Shown: positions 41,546-53,600 of the stretch, piece after piece
Numbering within the stretch: the stretch's first letter is position 1
How the letters are laid out: each line of letters starts with the position of its first letter
Assembly: GCF_009389715.1 (NCBI RefSeq)
Contig: NC_052407.1
Location: forward strand, 7,846,475 to 7,910,474
Direction of reading: 5' to 3'
From: Phoenix dactylifera
Lineage: Eukaryota > Streptophyta > Magnoliopsida > Arecales > Arecaceae
Length of the DNA stretch: 64,000 nucleotides
Notes under the pieces: model-generated
Database searches by the model: none
What the model was told of the DNA's origin: nothing
The model's input: the letters and a program-made list of their open reading frames with translations, nothing else
Made by a program: the position numbers and the translations under genes

Positions 41546-42290
41546 TTAAAATTTTTTTAAAATTTTCTCTCTCCTCTTTTTTCTTCTCCTCTTTTCATTT
41601 TGCCTCTCTCTTTTATTTTTTCCCTCTTCGTCGCCCCTCCCCTCTTTTCTTTGGTGGAACGCCGGCGGGGGGGGGGGGGGGGGGGGGGGGGCGGCGCGCA
41701 AGAGCCCGCCCCATCGAGGAACAGAGAAGGGGGAGGAGGCCCTTCGGGCCGATGGCGGTTGTGGCCGAAGGAGCAATCGGAGGTCCGACAGGTATATATA
41801 TATATAGGGTCTAAATATGGTGAACCTTTGCCGGATTCCGGCCACTGCCAGGTCGATCGGAAAAGGGAAGAAAGAGGGAGGAGACGGGAGATCTTACCTT
41901 GGCTCCGACGAGGCGTTGCGACCACAATTCCAGCGGCACGAAGATAGGGCACAGTGAGGCCAAGCAGAGGAAGGAAGAAAGGAAGGGAGGGAGAGGAGAA
42001 GGGAGAAAGATGAAGAAGGAAGAAGATCTCGGTGGAGAAGTCGAAAGGGAGGAGGCTGAGTGTGGCCATGGAACAAGGGAAGAAATAGTGGGGAGGAGGC
42101 CACCGAATCCGGCTTCCTCATGATCGTCAGCGAGAAATCTCGCCGGAAAAGAAAAGCTTGGCCCCGGAATCATCGATTCCAGCTGGCCCTTCCCACTCTG
42201 GCATGAGATTTCCGGCCAGGCTATCGAGCCTCAACAGCCTGAGGCAGCCCTGCTTCTTTTGTCATCCACGCAATTAGCCCAGCCACCGGC
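41546..42290. repeat. GA/GC-rich repeat-like block
   Basis: Pyrimidine-rich start, a 25-base G run (41667-41691), GC-rich sequence, an (AT)n run near 41793, then purine-rich sequence and a GC-rich end. Long ORFs on the minus strand are low-complexity (runs of S, P, F, L). Similar in make-up to 7441-8340. Probably a dispersed repeat or a non-coding leader from an element; class unknown. Confidence 0.3.
41667..41691. repeat. Poly-G run of 25 bases
   Basis: Uninterrupted G run inside the GC-rich block. Its length may be unreliable in the assembly. Confidence 0.8.
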
Positions 42291-42898
42291 TGTAAAAGCA
42301 ACAAGATTATTAGGCTTGCCTTTCATATACCTAATGCCATAATTTTAAGTGCCTGAAATATATCTGAGAATTCTCTTAGCTACCCCAAAATGGTATTTTC
42401 GGTTGGACTGTGCATCAACCTAGAAATGAGACTTACAGCAAACGCAACATTTCATTTATGCCTGTCCTTGACGGCACTATTAATTCTGAGATATAATTTT
42501 ATACTTGACTTTATTATTATTGGATAATAAAAGCATCTTATGAATTATTAGAGGTTAAAAATTAGCCTATTTTATGATGTCATGGCTTTCTCTCCACAAC
42601 AAAATCAAAACCTACTTCTCCTCCTCATTCCCATCAAATAAACGAGGGGATCATTTCCGTTCATCAAACACTGTCGCATGTGAAGAACATATAGTTGAAA
42701 GGCATGCATTTCTAGCATATCCGTATACATGAGCTATAAGTCTGTCCGACGCAGTGCACATTACTACTATCATTGGATATGGTCATTGCGATATGTATTT
42801 CGTGGAATTATTGGACCTGCTCCAACGAAGGATATGGGTGTCACAGTGTGAATCAAGCCTGGATTTAGGCAACCGATCCCCAACTCTTCTCTTATTTA
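42291..42898. other. Spacer upstream of the small membrane-protein ORF
   Basis: AT-rich, no gene seen. A TTATTTAATG stretch lies just before the ORF at about 42892. Confidence 0.4.
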
Positions 42899-43285
42899 AT
42901 GCTCAGGGAGGATCTGGAAGGAGAGGGAGAGATGGAGCACCACCTCAGGAAGCTGATGCTGAAGGAGCCAAAGCTTAAAGACGACGATGACGACATCGAG
43001 GAGCTCTTAGAGTCTCTGCTGAAGAAGCTGAACCAGCTGGTGCATCTTCTGAAGAAGCTCGTTAAACTGGTCGAAAAGAGCAACCATTTGGTGCAGGTGT
43101 TCCTGACTGTGGTTCTTCCCTTGGCCCTGATCCTCCTCTACCTCTACCACCGCAGTTGCTTCAGAAAGGACTCCAATAAGAAGGCCTCTGAAGAGAAGTC
43201 ATCCTCCTCGCCGGAGCAACACACCTCCAGTGAGAGGAGGACTTTGCTGTCCAAGTTAAAAGTGCATCTGGATTTAGAACCATAG
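42899..43285 (+). CDS. Small coiled-coil protein with one membrane segment (hypothetical)
   Basis: A single-exon ORF of 128 codons. The second Met (42932, MEHHLRKLML) may be the real start because a TATA-like stretch lies immediately before the first. An acidic patch (KDDDDDIEE) is followed by a Leu/Lys heptad-like helix (LLESLLKKLNQLVHLLKKLVKLVEK), one strongly hydrophobic segment around residues 67-83 (VFLTVVLPLALILLYLY), and a charged Ser-rich C-terminus. This layout suggests a small membrane-anchored protein that may oligomerise. No family was recognised. Regular amphipathic periodicity and lack of low-complexity runs argue that it is a real gene. Confidence 0.55.
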   Translation: MLREDLEGEGEMEHHLRKLMLKEPKLKDDDDDIEELLESLLKKLNQLVHLLKKLVKLVEKSNHLVQVFLTVVLPLALILLYLYHRSCFRKDSNKKASEEKSSSSPEQHTSSERRTLLSKLKVHLDLEP

Positions 43286-46200
43286 TATTAATCTGAAGAC
43301 TGCGTGTTTCCTCTTTATAATTTCATGTCATATATAGAATGTCTATTATTTTCTGTGGACTTGCTTCCGGTTCTCTCTTGTTATGTGTATGTCTTCCTTT
43401 TGGAACGATATATATGTTGGCTTGGGTTTAGATGTTTACTTCTATAACATTAAGGCTGTTCTCTATGTGAAATCAGAGAGCCTTGTGGTTTCATCTAAGT
43501 TCAAGGCCTGACGTTTTCTTCAGGCTAAAATCTAATCACAACTACCACGACCGGCTCGTAGTCAGCCTCTATGAACCCATGCTGCAATATCTCCTAGTTC
43601 ACATAAGCTATAGGCTGAGTTTGCTCTCATATCATTTCTCACAACCCAGAACCTTATCCAAAATGGCTAGCCGGAATGTATTATTTGAATTGTTTGATCC
43701 TGTATAAATATGCAAGATCTACCTAGTGAATAACTGTTGTAGGACTAAACACTCTCGCACGGGTCTTGACATCATCACCTAAATCATAGAAGAAGATTGT
43801 GATCAGATGTGAGTGTCTTTTGTGATCATCTTCTACCAGACTTTTCTTCGGTAAAAGTAAAAATCCTATTGAACTTTTATCATTCTCCTCGGATTGCCCT
43901 TTTTTTCTTGTTGAAGTAAATTCTCCTTGGATTGTATTCCCTTCACCACTCCCTGATTTGGGGACAGTTATATATGGACAGGAAATGGTTAATGAACCCA
44001 ACTTTTGATGTATTTACCAAAATTCATTCTCACATGGTGGTTCTCGTTGCACGCTGTCCTCACATTGGCACAAGGTGGGTACAAGGAAAAACAGGTTTTT
44101 GGCATTCTTCAGAATTTATCCACCAAATGAAAAGAATGAAAGAAACCAAGAGAAGTAGTGTGCACTTATTTTATCATATTTTAAGTAGGCAGGACCATGA
44201 TAGTTAGAACGGAAAGAAAAGAAAAACATATGATTAGTCTCAACTGTGAGGATAACCCTCAGGATTCCAAAATTTACAGACTACTGCGTAATTTTATGAT
44301 ATAATGCTGAAGCATCTTCTTGGAACACATCGTTAAATTATTCAGTTGTTTACTTATCAAACCACGGAATTGGCCAATTTACCTCTAAGAAATTCCTAAC
44401 ATTTTTTTAAATTTCTCTTGGACTTGGGTGCCACGGATTCATTGATTTAGGGATTACGACAGTAAAATAGTGCTTAAGCACATCTTTAACATTGAAATGC
44501 TGAATGGTGATATATTTTTTGATTATGCCTTTTTTTTGTAGATTATGAACCATGATTTTATTGAATAAACTGTGCCAGTAAGTTATCTGAAACCACGAAA
44601 ATTTTACCTAAAATTTGCAGGCCTTCTAGGATCATGCTGCAATACAACTAAAGGGCAGTTCTAATAGATTAGTGTCGAGAAGATGCTCTACATTAGGGTC
44701 CTAATCTCCACTATTAATGTATAAGGAGAATTTAATTGTATCTAGAAATTTGCTTTCAGGAGTTCCTGAAGTTGCTCCCAAGGAAGTGAAGTTCATACTA
44801 TTATGGTGCCATTTTCTCTATTAGTTATCCAACAACAAAACAGCCTTCATGATTGCATCTGGCTTCCACAAGACTAATCCATGCCAAACAATCATATCTT
44901 ATGGAACATGACATGTGCCCCCTGCCCTGGTTTCAAAGTTATATTATAGCACAAACTGTTTCATGCTTGTATCTAGAGGAGATGGCAAGGGTGAGATTCT
45001 GTAAGACTTGCAATTTGTTGCATATATAGGTCCTTTCTTTACATCTTGTGTATGCGCGAACACACACTCCCATGAGCGTAATATTTATAACAGAACCAAA
45101 AGTGATGTGGATCATCTAGAAAGCAGAATTCATTTATTTTATGAGAATATCCTCTATGAAATGGTTTCACAAGATTCAGCTAATTGTCTTGATATTGATA
45201 TATAATTAAGAAATAAGAATTGATGTCACCATAGGATCTGTTGCAATTATTTTTAATATGGCTTTGGTCAGTTATCCACCTTGGCATCATTTTGGATAAA
45301 AAATGGTAATAGTGTTCCTCCCTTGACCAAGAATTTGTGTCCCTGGGAAGTACCACCATAATCTCATAAAAGATGATTCGATTTTATTCTATTCTAATAA
45401 CTAATTGCAGAGTTGATTCTTAAGAACTTTCAATTCATAGATGTGGTTCTCACTCCTATGAATGGGGATATTCTCAAAGTATAGGAGAACTGATTTGGAT
45501 AAAAAAAACGAAGTGAATATATGGACCTTTCTTAAAGTTACAGAATGTTATTTACCTATTTATATATATATATGAGTACTTATAGAATATTATATCATGA
45601 CTATTTGATATAAAAATGTTATTTATGTAAATTGTATTTTATTATTGTTTATATTAATAAGGATTTTATGAAGTTTCCGGCTTGTCAATTGAAACCTCAT
45701 AAAAAGACTTGGATTAATAGGTTGGCATTCCTCTTTTTGATGGTGGCGTTCTCATGGCATTTCTCAGGGAAAAAACCATCAAAAATTGATATGGTGTAGC
45801 TACTTAAAGAAATTACATAATACTGTCAATGTGATGATAGACATCAAAGTGAAATTTAGAAAAGCAAAACTGGACTAAATATGATCAGATTCAGCTGAAA
45901 CTACAGAAATCTGGGTACCAATTATGGTTGGGTCTCAGCTGAAACCGATGCTATCAGCTGACTGAAACCTTCTTTTTCCCTCGAGGAAAAATTGGAAGCA
46001 CTAAATGCGCTTATTCAGCTGAATAAAAGAACTAGGAAAACACAAAGCTAGTTAAAATAGGGGTTGAGAGAGGGACTCAGAGACTAGCATGCCACAACTT
46101 TCGTAACTGAGCTAGTAGGAACCCTCTCACATTTTTCAAACTTGAAACCTTTCGCATGTAACATTCACATGTGTGCTCTCACTCGTGTTTTCCAACACGA

Positions 46201-46424
46201 TGAAGCCATGCAAGTTGGCAAGATACAGCATAAATTTATTAGCCAATTGGTGCAGCATGCTTCCCGGTAAGAATGTCGTTCCAGTTGGTCTTAAATAAGC
46301 GTCCTCTATTCCCTGAACTCTAGGTAATTCACAATTCCATTAGTTAATATAGTATTCACGAGTCCTAACAAAAACAGGAAACCAGGAGCCTACACAAATT
46401 CAATATTAATTTTGCAGACACTCC
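43286..46424. other. Spacer, no supported gene
   Basis: AT-rich sequence with scattered short ORFs and no recognisable domains, element ends or RNA genes. Confidence 0.45.
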
Positions 46425-46661
46425 ATGAAGAAGAAGAATGCTTGCCATAAGAAGCAGGACTCCTCAAAGTCCAGCCACTTCATCCAGGTTCATGAGTCCG
46501 TTTCACAGACCCAACCACCCGCCACTTGTGTGACTGGCGGTCTCACTAGTGTTACAAATGATTCAGCTGTGGCTGAAAGTCTTAGTTGTAGAGATGATTC
46601 ACTTGTAGCTGAACGCTTGATGGAACGAGCACAGCTTTGGAAAGGAGGCAAAGATAAATAA
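46425..46661 (+). CDS. Small ORF or terminal exon, unrecognised
   Basis: 78 codons beginning MKKKNACHKKQDSSKSSH. An acceptor-like TTTTGCAG lies a few bases before the ATG, so this could also be the last exon of an unseen gene. Composition is coding-like (ERLMERAQLWKGGKDK) and not low-complexity, with no known motif. Weak call. Confidence 0.25.
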   Translation: MKKKNACHKKQDSSKSSHFIQVHESVSQTQPPATCVTGGLTSVTNDSAVAESLSCRDDSLVAERLMERAQLWKGGKDK

Positions 46662-47695
46662 ATGACGGTCCTCAAAAAGTTTGCCTCATTGGAAAATTAG
46701 AAACAGAGTTCAGCCGCAGCAACAGCAGCAACAACTACAATCTGCTTCTCCGGCGAGGGATCATGATGGATTTGCCTCCCTTTGAAGGCCTCCTAGTCTT
46801 TGCGTCCCCTCATCAATTCCCAACTCTCCAACAGCTTTCATCTCTTCCCCCACTGCTATCCCTGTTAGATTTGTGACTGCCAAGCCGGCTGAAAGCTGAT
46901 TAGCCTCCAGATAAGAAAATACACCTGTCTGGCAGAAAAGCAAGATCAGCTCGGCATTCTTCGTTCCACGTTTTGCTGGTTCTATGTTTCATCATCAAAC
47001 TCACCAAGCCACTTTCCAAACCACCTTCTGCTCAGCCTCCAACATAGCTTTCTACCAACACAACTATTAGCCATTTGCATTTCTTCTTTTGCCTATCGTA
47101 ATATGCAAAAGAACATTATGCACATTCGCCTCAATAACAATAGATCTTAACAAGATTGGTTCCGAACTGTCACCTTTCAGTAGAACTGGCAATTTCAGAC
47201 AAATACGAGAAGAATGGGGAATAAACGATGAAGTTTGCCAAGACACATGTTGAACCTACATATGAATTCTGCAGTTGCAAAATTATGCAGGTCGGCTAAA
47301 GAACTCATGTATTGCTTGTTGTCTCTTCCTAAAAGGCAACAAAGGTCCCTTCATTAGAATTAAGCCAGGTTTGCAGTATTTACAAGACAAAAAATGACTA
47401 ATTCATGCTGCCTTTGATCAAGAAACCTCCACGAATGAGAAAACCACAAAAAAGAAAAAAAAAGAACCTTAAATATGTATCAAGATGAAAATTCTAAAAA
47501 CATCAGGTATTAAAATAACAGATACAAGATTCTTTCATTATAATCTTATATACGAGATTCGATGTGCATGTAGTCATCCGCTAGAGAAGAACCCGAAATA
47601 GAAGAGCAGCAGGCCCCCCACCACAACAGTGCTGGCACTTTGTCAGATGGCACCACACCGGTAAAAATGGCATTGTAAGATGTTTACCTATCCAA
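46662..47695. other. Spacer including the 3' UTR of the J-domain gene
   Basis: The right part (about 47500-47695) is the likely 3' UTR of the minus-strand J-domain gene. The rest has no recognised feature. Confidence 0.4.
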
Positions 47696-50600
47696 TTATG
47701 CTACAGGCAGCAGCTGTTCTTTCAAACGTGAAATCAGTTTAAATGTTTCCTCTGCTTCAACCTGTTGACGAATATCAGTCCTTGACGCTCTGTCTGGATG
47801 GAATCTCAACAATGCTTGTTTATAGGCAGCATTAACCTGCCAGAAAACAAAGACTCAGGACTTAAGGGAGCGAAGAAACAACTACCACGACTCAAGAAAG
47901 ACTCAAGGCGCAGCTGAGATAAGTTTGTCAAGAGATCTCTACTCTTGTCTGTTTCTTTGTTTCTATGGTTTGGTTTTTGCCAGTTCATCAGCAATAGGAT
48001 TGAGTTGGCCACGACAAGACATGGGACTTTTGACTACAAACACAAGAACTGAAAAACTTTTAAGTGGAACCAAGCAAACCACAATCAGAGCCATGTCATG
48101 GTGTCTCGTGCATGCCACGTGCGTCATGTTATATTCGCACAGGACACCCAGAAAAAAAATATAAAAAACCTTTACCTTACCATAAACAAGTAGCACAAAA
48201 GCCTATGACAATCATACATTTGTGAATTTTACCAGTACTTCTCAATGTTTTATCTCTTGTTTTCTCTGATGATACTAGGGGTTTCTGTGTTTTTCCATCA
48301 GATTAAGCTCTTTTGCTAGAGGAAATGTGATGAAGCCTCATTAGGATTTAAGACTACACAATATAAACATGCTGCAAGTTTTGGGAACTATACAGCAATC
48401 TTCAACCTGTTTCACACAACTATACAGCAATCAGCATCTGATTTAAACACTGATCTACTGCTTAAAAGAAAATAATAGACGAAGTTGTTTCAGCTCTAAA
48501 AATCAGATGCGAAACAGTGGCAGATCTAATGGTTTTAATCGGATTATCCGATTAATAAAAAACTTGATGTAGGGCCCTTTTCCCCTCTTTCTCATTCTTC
48601 TATTGATTCTCTTTCTCTACAACTCCCCTCAACCTAGTTTCCTTGTTTTAAGGAAACTCAACCATGTTTTCTTTCTTTTCTGTGCTAAATACTTCAGTTA
48701 AACATCAGATATCCTGCTGATAATCAGATTTCTCCTCTTGTTGTTCCTAGCTACTTACTTTTCAATTTTTTATATTTTACCGTATATTTCTTAAAAGATC
48801 TGGAAAATATCTTATGATCCACAATCCAATCTAACCCTCCCTGCAATTTACCATCCGATCACAATCTTTACGACATTGGGCCCCTATCATCAATCATAGA
48901 GTTGACAAGAACTACCTTCGGCATAGTTTCCAAGATCTAGCCACAATATAAGACCTAAACCTCTTTAAAATCCAATCAAGATTGTTTCTCATTACATTAA
49001 TACCATAAGATGCTTGACAAACACTGCCCATAGAATAAACAACAGAGAAAAATATCCTGTTGTGGAAGCAAAACAGCAAGAAAACTTGTGTACATACAAG
49101 TGAATGTCTTGATATCATATTCACCATATATGTCTTAACATGGTCAGGCTTTCAAGCTATCAAACTAAATCCATAAGCTTAAAATGAAAAGTTTCCTTAG
49201 ACTACTAATAAGAGCCTTGCTAAAGTCATTGATCAAAAGAAGACGAAACATGTACACAATTTTAGCCACTTGGTTCTATTTTGTTTGGTTGGCTGGGAGT
49301 GGTCTATGTGCCAAAATAGTAGTTCAGTGCATCATACTCTCCAAAATAATTGTCAAAAGCAAGATGTATCCTTAAGGTGACAGTACCCCTATATCGCCTG
49401 AGGTGCTACGCACCACAAAGGCGCTCATCTGAAGAAATCAAGGTGCTAATTTGAAAAAGTTCAAATAAATATATTAAAAACATATACTATATGAAGACAA
49501 TACAAGCATTATATGATTGGTTATTCAAGTTTCAATGTCAAAAATCATAATTGTCTTGTATACTAGATATCACATTTCACATCAGATCAGCATACCACTT
49601 TACATAACCATGTTTTTAAATAAAAACAAATAAAAAACAACCGAAACCTTTAGTAGCTTTAAAATTCAAATATAGATAGCAAAATACAACTTCCAAAAAC
49701 ATGTTCAATATTTCTAAACGAAACATAACACGAAAAAGCAATAAATAACATCCTAGAGTAGCCCTTCACTCCAATAAACCAAAATAACCCCACAAAGTAG
49801 AGCTAATAAAGCTCTAAAAGAATAGGAAAAAAAGGGAAAGGCAGAATACTACTGGACATTGTATAAGAACCTGTCTAAACAATAATGTGAACAAACAATA
49901 TTGTGAATCAGTTTTTTCAGACTAAATTCTCTAATACCATAGAATTAGGTCACTATAAAGGGATATGAACATTTTAAGTTTTCATTAGCACTTAAAGTAA
50001 TTTTAAGGTCGATAATCTAAATTTGAGGTTGATATGTACTTACAAAATAATGATAATAACGAGAATTGACACAGATTTATAAATTATCTACAATTTGGTA
50101 TGCTAATAAATTTTAAAAAATAAATAAAGAAAGAAAAAACAAGAGTGACTTATAGATACACCAGAATTTCTCAGAATATGAACACATATGGACTCTAAGA
50201 AAAGATGATTACTGTCTAAGAAATGATCTCCAAGTGTTCCAATGGATATGCTTTATGTTTCTTAGGCATGACACTATCAATTTGACTGCTGGAGATTATG
50301 GTGAACAGTTTGTAAGATTTAAAAAAATTTTCTTACAAATTCAAGATTCTTCATAAACTAAAAACCCTTCTTCAAAAAACCAAATGGATTTTCCTAGGTG
50401 TCTGATACCAATACATCAACTAGGTGGAAAAGTGACAACCAGAACCATCACAAGAACCTAATAATCATTGAGTAATGACAAAAAAAATCCATAAATTACA
50501 TCTCTGCCTTCTACATTTTCAAGACATATTACTAAAAGCATTTATCTAATATGATCGGAAAATCTCTAGTTAAATATTTCAATCATAACAAAATATGTAA

Positions 50601-53600
50601 CACACCTCACATGATAAGGGAAAAAGACCCCCTTCAACATGGATGCCTAATCCACGCAAAAGAGAAGCCATGTCTCTGTATCTCCCTTCCATTTTGTCAA
50701 GCTCCTTCCTTACTTCAGCACGAAGCTTTTCTTTCAGATGTATAATTTCCTCATCCTAAAATTAGCATGTACAATATTGAAAACCAGCAAAAGAACATAA
50801 AAGGGAAGCAGCGGCAAAAAATGAATTGTTGCATCCTATTTAGCAACTTACCAAGGACAAGATTAACAAATCAAATAAATAGGTTATACATGAAAAGAAA
50901 TAAGAAACATGAAAGATAGTAGTACTCGTACAAGGTCATGGTAAATAGTATTTCCAAACCTTTTTTTGCGATTCCCGAATTTCTTCTAGACGCTGCTTTT
51001 GCCTCTTCTCCATTTCCATTAGACGCGAATTTTCAGCCTTTCTTTTCTTCCGCAACCTTTGTGCTTCTTCTGCCTGCAAAAGGCAACAAGATCAGTTAAA
51101 ATCAAGCAGAACGGTAAGTACAGACTAATTAAATAATGAAAGAGGTAACAATCTCAAAGTGATAGAAAACACAAGGATAGCACCTCTCCCTTTACAATTT
51201 TGATCTTTATGATCATGCTTTGATCACTACTAGGGCATAGCTCTTCCCCTTTTTTGAACTTCTCTCTTTTGGACCCCCTCAACCCTTTTTTCTCTACACA
51301 TGAACTAGAAAAGGCTCACTCATGGACACAACCATGATCAGCAACTCTTAATTTCAATTATTTCAGTTAAGTTTGACACATCACTATAAACTATTTGCAG
51401 CTGTCCGTAATTTATCTCTTCAAAATATATGTCATAGATGAGGTACTAATTGATTGTCTTCTTATTCAGAAAATGGTCTTGAATGAAGTGGCATTTTTCT
51501 CTAAAGACCATTAACACAATTTTTGCAGATTTCGGTTTCAAACATCACATGACATCATCCCCTCGCCCTTGATTCCCTTGCAGGGCTGCAAAGAAGCCCA
51601 AGATTGAATTGTTCAGGCTTGACTTGCCATATCAAAGGATGGTATCAGATTGAACCCAAGCTTGAGCCAAGCTGAGTTAAAAATTTACAAGCTTGGCTAA
51701 GGAACTCATACGAGCTTATAATCAAACTGAAACTAGCTTCCAGCTGCGTGTTAGTCTGGGACTATTCGAGCTTAGACTTTTATGAAGCCTTAATGTGAAG
51801 CTTGAGTTTGGGCTGCTCCTGGTCAAACAAGGTTAAACAAGCTCCATGCTCAAGTTGTTTATGAAGAGCTTGCCCTATTTGTTGACACACAGTCAGAGTA
51901 GAAATCAAAATATAACTTCATTATTTCAACGCCCATGTTGGTGTACTTAGCGATAGAATGATCTTCTCTAACATATGGAACAAGCTTTCTTCATACACAG
52001 AATGAGCTTTCTACAAACACACCTTGTAAAATAAATGGTGATACAAAATGCAATAACACGGCCATATATGTTCATTTCATTAAGGGACACATATTCCAAC
52101 ATGTCCAAAACATTTCTCACGATTTCAATTTGCAAACCTAAGCTTTCTCATCTAACTCTTTGAACATTCAATTTCAAAATGAAACCAGCATCTGCACTGC
52201 TTACAAGTGCTTCCACATTATCACACATTCTTATACCATCTTATTTGATTCATATAATATTCCTCAAACATGAAATTTTTCTGTTCCTTTTAATGTACTT
52301 CTCTTGTTGTGGCATACTTCTCTTGTTGTACTGCACTACAACTTAAGCACTGCCATAATAGTCACACTCACCATATGTCCATGAGCCCTCTTTAATGCCA
52401 CAACATTCTAATCCATACAACCTTATTTTTGTCTTAGGAAATTTCTCTTACACCTCAAAGGCTTATACAACAATCTCATAATAGAGAGGAAATATGGTTA
52501 TATAACTACCTATTTCAAATAAATTTCTGTCATCACCTTATGGATAGATATAGGAAGATTGTGGAAAGACTCTTTCACTAAAGTAGCACAAGCACATTGT
52601 TAAAAGCGCACCTAGGGCACGCCTAACGCACACAGCACAACCTAGCACAACCTCAACATCTCACCTATCTCAAAATTTGGTAATTTTATCTAGATAAACA
52701 AAAAACACACTATATGTGCACCTTGCTAAGGCGCAAAAAGGGTGTCCATTTGTGATTGTGCATGTTGTGTGGGTCTGCATATGGCTATGGATGGTTATAG
52801 CGGTGCTATGTCTGTGGTGTTCTATAATGACTATTGGTGTGGATGTGTTGCATGTTTGTATTTGCATTTTCGTGACTGTTTGCGGATGTGGCTAGAATTA
52901 AATTTTGTATTTGCATGTCAACCTTAGGTGCAAGAATTGAGGGCAGATGCAGAGTGGGTACAAGTGCAGGCGCATGAAAGTAGATATCTTAGAATCATTT
53001 TAGTAAGAAAAGACTTAAGAACTGGGTGATCGATAAAGATTAAGAGAAAATTCCAAACCCAGTGATTCCAACCACTAAGATTAGGATTTGTGTGGCATTT
53101 GTGTTATTTTTATTGTTTGATATGTCTAATACAAAGATAGACATGCGCAAAGGCACGTGCACACACATGTGAGCCTCGCTTTCTTTGGGCCTCATGCTTA
53201 CGCTGTGCCTAGGTATCCTTGAGCCTTTAATAACTTTGCCATAGATGTCACTGAAGGTAGGTGATGAAGTGGTGATTATGAGCATTTACATCTAACCCAC
53301 CAAGAAAATGCATCATTTTCTATGTTCACTAAAAGGATCATGAATCAAGCTGATTGAATGCATAATTCTGCATGTTAAGAAGTTGTTAAATGGTAGTAGG
53401 CACCTTGTTTGCAATTTAAAAGTAAGCCACAAGTTGAACAAGTTTTACTTCAAACCAAGGTTCACTAGACCGGTACCGAAGGGATACCAGCCGGCGACCA
53501 GTTCAACATGGTACAGTCCATATCACGCTGTTCCGAGGTGTACCGACATACGGAGAGTCGGAGAGGGAGGGGGGAGAGGGAGAAGGAAGAGAGCGAGAGA

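Noticed and set aside
41557-42173. Long minus-strand frames of 120-170 codons in the GC-rich block
   Set aside because: Composition is dominated by runs of Ser, Pro, Phe and Leu from purine/pyrimidine tracts and shows no domain.
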